DNA of 38,359 nucleotides from Ornithoclostridium sp949298505 (GTDB lineage Bacteria; Bacillota; Clostridia; Christensenellales; UBA3700): NCBI GenBank assembly GCA_949298505.1, contig CASFWW010000025.1:1-38359 (forward strand), in the 5' to 3' direction. Position numbers and translations under genes: made by a program. Of the stretch, positions 33,226-38,359 are shown piece by piece. Within the stretch, counting starts at the first letter, position 1. Every line of letters begins with the position of its first letter. Below the pieces are notes generated by a model. The model saw only the letters and a program-made list of their open reading frames with translations, ran no database searches and had not been told where the DNA came from.

Positions 33226-34506
33226 TCAGTCTTTTTCTCCGCCTTCCTTCTCTTTCTTTTCGCCCGAAGACGCCTTTTTCTTATTCCCCTGTCTGAGCGG
33301 AAGTTCTATTCTGAAATCCACAAAAGTCGACCCGTCGCTGTCACACGTGATCGTGCCGTCGTGATCGAGGACTATGGACTTCGCCAGGCTGAGCCCCAGC
33401 CCGAAGCTATTGCCCTGCTGACTCTGCGTACGCGCGTTGTCCACGCGGTAGAAACGGTCGAATATTCTGGACAGATGCTCCTTGCTGATCCCCACGCCGT
33501 AATTGGTAAAGTTGATGACGGCGTTTTTCTTGTCGCTTCTGAGCTTTACCTCTATCCTGCCGCCTTCGGGAGTATACTTGAGCGCGTTGTCCATCATTAT
33601 CGCGTAAAGGCGCTCGATGTTCTGCTTTATGCAAAGCGTTTTTACTTCCGGCTGAAGATCCTGTGTGAGATTTACGTTCTTTTCAAAACATCTCGCCTCA
33701 AAAGAAAGCAACACTCCGTCCAGCATCCCGGAAACGTCCTCTTCCGTCTTGGGCTTGCTTCTCGCGTCGTCCGCCCTGTGCAGTTCGAGCATGTCGGCGA
33801 TAAGCGCGCTCATCCTGCCCAGCTGAGATTCAATGTTCCTGAACCAGTGTTCGTTCTGCTTTACCGTAGAATCCGGCTCGCTCGATATCAGCGACAGATT
33901 TGCCCCTATTATGGCGATCGGAGTCTTTAGCTCGTGCGAAGCGTCTGCCACGAGTTTTTTCTGCTGTTCGTAAGAATTCCTGACCGGCTCGACAACCTGT
34001 TTCGCCACCATGTTTCCGAATATAAACAAAAGCACAAGGCAAAAGAAGTATACAAGCCCGGTCACCACGCCCGCTTCAGCCAGGTCCTCCCTGTCTGCCG
34101 TCCAGTCGTACACCGCATACACGGTAACATCGTTGCCGAGCACGTTGCGCTTGGTCGCTTTGTAATAACTGCCGTCAATGCTGAAACCTTCCTCGTCTCT
34201 CACGACCGTCTTTTCCACGATCTTTTCGACAGTCTCTTCGTCTATTGAATCCGCATTGTAGACAGTGATATTGTCTTCCTGCCTGACCAGGATCACGCAA
34301 TCCGAGCGTTGCAGCCAGCTGTCCTTGTCCTCGAACGGCAACGGAGCCTTGTCCAACACCCCGCTCAGTTCCTTGTCTATCGCGCCCACGGTCTGAGTGA
34401 CGTTGACGACAAAAATGGAACCGTAAGCGAGAAGCAGAAACGCCCCGCCCACGATCATGAATACAATGATGAATCTGCGTTTTAACTGATTTAAAACCTT
34501 ATCCAT
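33226..34506 (-). CDS. sensor histidine kinase
   Basis: A 426-residue membrane kinase. Helix 1 is at about residues 12-35 and helix 2 at about 147-167; between them is an extracellular sensor of roughly 110 residues with no recognised fold. The phosphorylated His191 is in DASHELKTPIAII, the N-box Asn307 in MMDNALKYTPEGG, and the ATP-lid SFGLGLSLAKSIV follows. The tail is very rich in Lys and Glu. The gene overlaps the upstream response regulator by eight bases and must be its partner. The stimulus is unknown. Confidence 0.94.
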   Translation of the reverse strand: MDKVLNQLKRRFIIVFMIVGGAFLLLAYGSIFVVNVTQTVGAIDKELSGVLDKAPLPFEDKDSWLQRSDCVILVRQEDNITVYNADSIDEETVEKIVEKTVVRDEEGFSIDGSYYKATKRNVLGNDVTVYAVYDWTADREDLAEAGVVTGLVYFFCLVLLFIFGNMVAKQVVEPVRNSYEQQKKLVADASHELKTPIAIIGANLSLISSEPDSTVKQNEHWFRNIESQLGRMSALIADMLELHRADDARSKPKTEEDVSGMLDGVLLSFEARCFEKNVNLTQDLQPEVKTLCIKQNIERLYAIMMDNALKYTPEGGRIEVKLRSDKKNAVINFTNYGVGISKEHLSRIFDRFYRVDNARTQSQQGNSFGLGLSLAKSIVLDHDGTITCDSDGSTFVDFRIELPLRQGNKKKASSGEKKEKEGGEKD

Positions 34507-35185
34507 TTGCGCCCTTGCATACCAGTTTGTAACCTACGCCCCTGACAGACGATATCGTGACGTCGGGGTCGAGAAAAGTGAGCTTTTTGCGCAGGAACGA
34601 AATGTAAACTTCAAGGTTGTTTGACTCAAAATCACACTCGAAGCCCCAGACTTTGTTTATCAGCTCGTCCTTGGTGAATACCGCGCTAGGATTGGAGAAG
34701 AAACAGAACGCAAGCTCGTACTCCTTGCCTGACAGCGCAACGCTTTTTCCGCCCGCAGACAGCGTGAACTCCTTGATGTTTAGAGTGACGTTGCCCACCT
34801 TGATGTTGTTGTCCGCGACTGCCTGACCGCGTCTTCTCGCGATCGCGCGCAGACGGGCTTCAAGCTCGTCTATCGAGAACGGCTTGGTCATGTAGTCGTC
34901 CGCGCCGATATCGAGACCCTTCACTTTGTCGTCAACCGAAGACAACGCGGTCAACATGATAATCGGAGTGGTGATGCCCCTTTTGCGCAAAAGTCTGACC
35001 ACTTCGTAGCCGTCGATGACAGGCATCATTATGTCCATGATGATGACGTCGTAATCTCCCACCATGCCCATCTGCAGACCTTCTTCGCCGTCGAAAGCAC
35101 ATTCGACGAGATATTTGTTTTTCCTGAGAAGCCCGGCAATGGCTTCAGACATCTGAACTTCGTCCTCAACAAGCAGAATTTTCAT
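34499..35185 (-). CDS. OmpR/PhoB-family response regulator
   Basis: A 228-residue regulator: receiver domain with acidic Glu8/Asp9, phospho-acceptor Asp51 (IIMDIMMP), Thr79 and Lys101 (YMTKPF), then a winged-helix DNA-binding domain containing GKEYELAFCF, LINKVWG, NNLEVYISFLRKKL and VRGVGYKL. Proteins of this class bind direct repeats about 11 bp apart. The ATG at 35185 has GAGG five bases upstream; a GTG two codons earlier would overlap that site. Upstream on the same strand is a TTTAATC direct repeat with 11-bp spacing at 35280-35297, and the same box precedes two predicted small RNAs on the other side, so autoregulation and a local regulon are likely (inference). A second -10-like TATAAT lies nearer the gene at 35202-35207. 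Confidence 0.95.
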   Translation of the reverse strand: MKILLVEDEVQMSEAIAGLLRKNKYLVECAFDGEEGLQMGMVGDYDVIIMDIMMPVIDGYEVVRLLRKRGITTPIIMLTALSSVDDKVKGLDIGADDYMTKPFSIDELEARLRAIARRRGQAVADNNIKVGNVTLNIKEFTLSAGGKSVALSGKEYELAFCFFSNPSAVFTKDELINKVWGFECDFESNNLEVYISFLRKKLTFLDPDVTISSVRGVGYKLVCKGANG

Positions 35186-35264
35186 AAGCACCTCTAAGCC
35201 GATTATACCACAAATTTTTCGCGTCAGCTCGCATAACGGCTGTTTTTTTGATCTTTTCTAATAA

Positions 35265-35297
35265 AATATATTTCCTTTTGATTAAAGCACGATTAAA
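35265..35297 (-). promoter_or_regulatory. direct-repeat box and promoter upstream of the response regulator
   Basis: Minus strand: TTTAATC (35297-35291), four bases, TTTAATCA (35286-35279), eight bases, TATATT (35270-35265). The two heptamers are identical and start exactly 11 bp apart, the layout of OmpR/PhoB-class activator sites overlapping the -35 position. A 12-bp inverted copy of part of it lies at 35306-35317. Confidence 0.7.
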
Positions 35298-35423
35298 ACG
35301 CGCGATAATCAAAAGGATATGCACGCGTTTACGCGCCTCGCGCATGCGCGCAGTAGTATGTTTTTTCTTCCCGACGGACAAGCGTTTTTCCGGTTTTTTT
35401 GAAAATTTTCGATTTTTTGGTTT

Positions 35424-35456
35424 TTTAACACTCCTTTAATCAAGCGAAGATATAAT
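35424..35456 (+). promoter_or_regulatory. direct-repeat box and promoter of predicted sRNA 1
   Basis: TTTAACA (35424-35430), four bases, TTTAATCA (35435-35442), eight bases, TATAAT (35451-35456). Same repeat phase and same distance to the -10 as the box in front of the response regulator. Confidence 0.72.
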
Positions 35457-35462
35457 GAAGGT

Positions 35463-35596
35463 ACAAAAAAGGACAACCCCCATACTAGAGCCGGAGCACA
35501 AAACATAAAAGACTTCTTCCAAACACCTATTAAAAACACTCCTCTTATCTCCCTCTAGTAAACTCACCGCCCACCGTGAAAACGGTGGGCTTTTTT
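35463..35596 (+). ncRNA. predicted regulatory small RNA 1 (~134 nt)
   Basis: The expected start is about seven bases after the -10 box. The transcript contains no ATG or TTG. The order is: an A/C-rich 5' end; TACTAGAG (35483-35490) pairing perfectly with CTCTAGTA (35553-35560); between them a 62-nt C/U-rich loop with CTTCTTCC, CACTCCTCTT and CTCCCTC; and a terminator with a 9-bp stem, a GAAA loop (35569-35590) and six T. The C/U motifs are complementary to Shine-Dalgarno sequences, as in known Gram-positive sRNAs that block translation. Examples in this window are a nine-base match to the metA site and another to the site of the gene at 28296-29717, though any CTCC-rich RNA will match some sites. 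The next gene has its own promoter, so this is not simply its leader. Confidence 0.65.
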
Positions 35597-35606
35597 ATGG
35601 TTCTTG

Positions 35607-35635
35607 TTGACAAATTCCATACCGGATATTATAAT
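35607..35635 (+). promoter_or_regulatory. consensus promoter of the split membrane-protein gene
   Basis: TTGACA (35607-35612), 17 bases, TATAAT (35630-35635), a perfect match placed just after the sRNA 1 terminator. Confidence 0.85.
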
Positions 35636-35663
35636 CTCATTATTATAACCAACAGGTGTGTTA

Positions 35664-35800
35664 TGAGTGAAGAAGAAAAGAACCTCTCTAACGTAGAATC
35701 CGAAACGTCGCCACAAGTCGCAAGCTTAGAAGAAAGTCCGGACAATAGTTGCGAACACGTTGACAAGTCTGTCTGCACAAAGACAACAGACTCTGAATAA
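35664..35800 (+). CDS. N-terminal part of a stop-split membrane protein (45 residues)
   Basis: ATG at 35664 has AGGTG upstream and a perfect promoter. The 45 residues are hydrophilic and acidic (MSEEEKN... to ...KTTDSE) with no known motif. The frame ends at TAA (35798-35800), but beyond it the very same frame stays open to 36682 and encodes membrane helices. This is therefore more likely the first part of an interrupted gene of about 340 codons than a complete small protein. Confidence 0.6.
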
Positions 35801-36682
35801 TCCAGGTCTCAGACCACTTTTTACAAAAAAACTTCAGATACGATAGCTGAAATATTCGAATTTGGCAATTACCGCAGACTCAGACCCGCACCCGCGATAA
35901 TTCTCGGAATCGCGCTTTCTCCGCTTCTGATTGCGACGCTTCTTCTGGCGGCGGTTTTCTACGTCCTTTTGTTTTTATACAAAATGACGGTTTCTCCTGC
36001 CGATTTTCTTGTCGGAACGATGAAAAAAGAGCACGATCAGCCTCTGGTCCAGCTTTTCATTTTTATCATAGGTTATCCGTTCGTTTTCATCTTCAGGATG
36101 GTCGGCGCGCTGATCAGCACGGGCTTTTTCGCCGTCCATTTTCTGATCAATTGTTTCGGGTACGTATACAGCCTTGGCGGAATAAATTTTCACGCTTTTC
36201 TTTTCGATGAAATGACAGAGAAAAAATCCCGGGAAACGCAGCCTTACGGAACAACCGCAAACATCGTTGCTTTAATCACGGCAATCGTACTACTTCTGAC
36301 CTTAGTTCTCTGCCTTATGATTCCCGTCATTTCAAACGCAATCAATGCCGACAATGACTTCTCTGAACACACGTCAGCCAACTCTGCCGTGGTTATGTCC
36401 GCAAACCAATCCAAAAGCTTCAACGTAAGAAACGGCGAAGATCTCTGGGTGGAATTCCTTGCGCATACGGACGCCACCGTCTCTGCATTGGTCCAAAGCA
36501 ACGATACCCTCAGCATATCGCTTACCCTATATGAAAACCCTTATTCCTCTTCACTAAAATTTACTTCAGGCTTTTCTGCCGCGACGATCGTCTCGCCGGC
36601 TTCGACGGCAAAATTTTATTATCTGAGAATATCGTGCGAGTTCTATGGCTCGTCGGGAACAGTGTCTGTATCTCTCGATTGA
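35801..36682 (+). pseudogene. C-terminal part of the stop-split membrane protein
   Basis: It is in frame with the preceding 45-codon ORF and separated from it only by one TAA. The part right after the stop already reads as protein (SRSQTTFYKKTSDTIAEIF) and then a strong helix (PAPAIILGIALSPLLIATLL and on to about 35975). The first usable start after the stop is TTG at 35969 or ATG at 35984, both beyond most of that helix and without a ribosome binding site. Further hydrophobic segments follow near 36050-36170 and 36260-36330, then a C-terminal soluble beta-rich domain of about 110 residues. Family unknown. It could be a recent nonsense mutation, a sequencing error or stop-codon readthrough. 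A weak-tailed terminator follows (36702-36728). Confidence 0.6.
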
Positions 36683-36701
36683 AAAATCGTCTGACCGTAT
36701 G

Positions 36702-36728
36702 CGCCGCCTCTTTTACGGGGCGGCGTTT
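36702..36728 (+). terminator. terminator of the split membrane-protein gene
   Basis: CGCCGCC and GGCGGCG form a perfect 7-bp stem with a 10-base loop; only a short T run follows. Confidence 0.6.
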
Positions 36729-36762
36729 GACTTTACATAAAGATTACGTTCAGAGCGTTTTC

Positions 36763-36795
36763 TTTCACGTTCTTTTAATCAGACGGCAATATAAT
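36763..36795 (+). promoter_or_regulatory. direct-repeat box and promoter of predicted sRNA 2
   Basis: TTTCACG (36763-36769), four bases, TTTAATCA (36774-36781), eight bases, TATAAT (36790-36795). Geometry is identical to the boxes at 35265-35297 and 35424-35456; the upstream heptamer is the most divergent of the three. Confidence 0.68.
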
Positions 36796-36801
36796 GAGCT
36801 T

Positions 36802-36943
36802 ACAAAAACAAACAAGCCTACAACTAAATATCGGAGTCTCTCTCTCACGCAAATAACACTTCTTCTTTGTTTGAACTCATAAACTCTCCTCCGGGACTCC
36901 GTAAATAAAACGTTCCGCCTCGAAAGGGGCGGAATTTGTTTTT
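36802..36943 (+). ncRNA. predicted regulatory small RNA 2 (~142 nt)
   Basis: Same plan as sRNA 1: no ATG; an A/C-rich 5' end starting like sRNA 1 (TACAAAAA); CGGAGTC (36832-36838) pairing perfectly with GACTCCG (36895-36901) around a 56-nt C/U-rich loop (CTCTCTCTC, CTTCTTCTTTG, CTCTCCTCC); then a terminator with a 9-bp stem, a GAAA loop (36913-36934) and a T-rich tail. Apart from the C/U bias and the 5' end, the primary sequence differs from sRNA 1, so the likeness is one of architecture. It ends 19 bases before the nitrilase-like gene, so a leader or attenuator role for that gene is the main alternative. Confidence 0.62.
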
Positions 36944-36961
36944 CCGGCATATATTGTAAAC

Positions 36962-37615
36962 GTGCTTTACTGTATTTCCCTGATTCCGCCCGAACAGGCT
37001 CTCGGGCAAGCGTTCGCGCACGCAAAGCGCGGCGACGTGATATGTCTGCACCGCTCCGTCGTTGGCAGACTTGACATGCGCAAGGAGCTGGACGGCGATC
37101 AAAGAACAGTCTCCACCCTACTGCGCCTTTCCGCGGCTACCCGCTCGTTCGTGTTCTGCGCCGTTCGCGCTACGATTGACGACGACCGCTACGACAGCGT
37201 CATCGCTTTCGGCAAAGGAAAGCTGCTCGGGGTCAGTGACCGCATATCCCCGAGCGCCGGTTTTTCAGAAGGCAACTCCCTGCGCTGTTACGACCTTGAC
37301 GAAGGGCGCTCAGGCTTGCTCGTCGGGCGCGACTTCGAGTATCCGGAACTTTGGCGCGCGCTCGTTCTCTCCGACTGCAAAAGCGTTCAGATCTTCGACG
37401 AGCGCAATATGACTGCGCTCGACGAAAAGCTCCTCTCCTCTCTTTCCTTCGTCTACGGTATGACCGCTTTTGCCCACTTCAGAGACGTCTCCGCCGTCTT
37501 TTCCCCGGACGGCTCATTGAAACACACCGTCGCGGGCAATTTCCGCACACTGTCTTCAGACGTAGAAACCAGAAAATCCAAGATACTGAACTCAAAACCG
37601 CGACTATTCAAATGA
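36962..37615 (+). CDS. nitrilase-fold protein lacking the catalytic triad
   Basis: A 217-residue protein with the strand order of carbon-nitrogen hydrolases: RGDVICLHRSVVG (residues 23-35), GKGKLLGVSDRISPS (84-98), then SGLLVGRDFEYPELWRALVL (117-136). In active nitrilases these places carry the catalytic Glu, Lys and Cys; here they read His30, Asp93/Arg94 and Gly122. The protein is also shorter than the usual ~260-300. It is therefore probably a pseudoenzyme, or a decaying gene with an intact frame. The start is GTG at 36962 without a ribosome binding site; TATATT ends six bases before it, so a leaderless start is possible. The predicted sRNA 2 terminates just upstream. Confidence 0.7.
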   Translation: MLYCISLIPPEQALGQAFAHAKRGDVICLHRSVVGRLDMRKELDGDQRTVSTLLRLSAATRSFVFCAVRATIDDDRYDSVIAFGKGKLLGVSDRISPSAGFSEGNSLRCYDLDEGRSGLLVGRDFEYPELWRALVLSDCKSVQIFDERNMTALDEKLLSSLSFVYGMTAFAHFRDVSAVFSPDGSLKHTVAGNFRTLSSDVETRKSKILNSKPRLFK

Positions 37616-37689
37616 TTTTCAATGCTCCGCTTTGTTCTTGTCGTCGCCAGTATCGTCCCGCCCCGATTGTCGCATGACCGCGTGAGCCG

Positions 37690-37995
37690 TTGCGCCGTGA
37701 CAGCGACTCTGATCGCAACGCTACTGTATCTTCAGACGTGAAAACCAAAGACCCGAAACATAAACTTCATCTCCGCCCGGCAATCATTGCTTTCGTCTTG
37801 TTGCTGATCATTGACGCGCTGTTCCCGATTTTACCAAAAACTTTGGTAAATCAAAACGTTTTACCCCTTGGTTTTACCAAAAATATTGGTAAACCTTTCT
37901 GTTTTCAACTGCTTATTTTACTAAAATTATCTGAATATACAATAACTATATTTAAATTTATAACGCCATGTAAATTTTCAGGTCAAAAGACCTAA
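37690..37995 (+). CDS. doubtful ORF with one hydrophobic segment
   Basis: 101 codons from a TTG. A basic start containing TVSSDVKTKDPKHK resembles the tail of the preceding protein (TLSSDVETRKSK), followed by a hydrophobic stretch (PAIIAFVLLLIIDALFPILP). The last half runs through ACCA/TGGT palindromes. No ribosome binding site. It may be a fragment of a duplicated gene end or not a gene at all. Confidence 0.2.
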   Translation: MRRDSDSDRNATVSSDVKTKDPKHKLHLRPAIIAFVLLLIIDALFPILPKTLVNQNVLPLGFTKNIGKPFCFQLLILLKLSEYTITIFKFITPCKFSGQKT

Positions 37996-38359
37996 GATAG
38001 TTCAGGTCCCGGATAAATATAAATAAGATAAGGGATTGACACAAAGAAAGCAATTGAACATATATTTTTCTGAAAAATATTGGTAAAATTTAAAATTATT
38101 TGTATTTTAAATTTCTTATTTTACTAAAATACAGACAACTCATACGGCTTTAAATGCTGATTTTACCAAGAAACTAACAACATAAATAAAAGGTTTCAGA
38201 TACTTATTTTACCAAAAATATTGGTAAAACACTTGTTCTGTGCGATTTTAATTGCTTATTTCACCAAATCGCCGGCAAATCAAACCGTTGCAGATGTTGG
38301 TTTTACCAAAATTATTGGTAAAATCTATTTTTCCCAATAAACTGGGAAAAGCGTGAATA
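37829..38359. repeat. second palindrome array, mainly ACCA/TGGT, running off the window
   Basis: Palindromes of the form TTTTACCAA-N-TTGGTAAAA lie at about 37830-37850, 37872-37893, 38207-38229 and 38300-38323, with half-copies near 37915, 38072-38088, 38117, 38160 and 38258. Spacing is looser than in the first array and the region is very A/T-rich. The final palindrome (38329-38350) has CCCA/TGGG arms like the array at 12061-13050, and the linker TTGCAGAT also occurs in both. No gene is supported between 37996 and the end. Confidence 0.85.

Overview
The window looks like chromosomal DNA of a low-to-mid GC Bacillota, most likely an uncultured Clostridia-type anaerobe. The signs are AGGAGG-type ribosome binding sites, textbook sigma-A promoters, a VanW-type wall protein, PHP/RmuC/CCA housekeeping genes, two iron alcohol dehydrogenases and a PhoB-type two-component system. 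No rRNA, tRNA, phage, transposase or CRISPR locus was recognised. Genus or species cannot be read from this sequence. Most genes lie on the minus strand.

Layout. 1-2637: a partial HAD phosphatase (-) diverges from a nitroreductase-MATE exporter pair (+) that has a terminator-like hairpin in its leader. 2736-3272: a tandem ~150-bp repeat array closed by an inverted repeat. 3351-6373: an iron alcohol dehydrogenase behind a Rex-type operator, and a membrane-anchored GH30 glycosidase. 6852-9108: an unknown membrane protein and an HtpX-like protease. 9548-11648: tpiA and pgk, pgk carrying an internal insertion. 11.7-13.4 kb: a gene-poor stretch with about two dozen CCCA/TGGG palindromes running into a small XRE regulator. 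13613-16929: metA, metY, smpB, secG. 17029-21419: a ferritin-like protein with a leader ORF, an unknown anchored protein, a phosphohexomutase and a Ca/Na antiporter. 21598-28171: VanW protein, then the overlapping run tilS-hpt-cca-rmuC-PHP. 28296-33042: an unknown membrane protein, a zinc phospholipase C family protein, a Nudix hydrolase and a second iron alcohol dehydrogenase. 33226-35185: histidine kinase and response regulator. 35.2-37.0 kb: a compact locus with two predicted small RNAs around a stop-split membrane protein gene. 36962-37615: a nitrilase-fold protein lacking the catalytic triad. 37.8 kb to the end: a second palindrome array, mostly ACCA/TGGT.

The most interesting region is 35.2-37.0 kb. 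Three promoters share one geometry: a TTTAATC-like heptamer, repeated exactly 11 bp later, followed eight bases on by a -10 box. One points at the response regulator gene itself. The other two drive short transcripts with no ATG. Each predicted RNA has an A/C-rich 5' end, a 7-8 bp stem closing a ~60-nt C/U-rich loop with anti-Shine-Dalgarno motifs, and a terminator whose 9-bp stem carries a GAAA tetraloop. The simplest reading is an autoregulated PhoB-like two-component system that switches on a pair of sister sRNAs acting on ribosome binding sites. The second theme is the palindrome arrays: two blocks about 25 kb apart with the same architecture but different arm sequences, symmetry being kept within most units.
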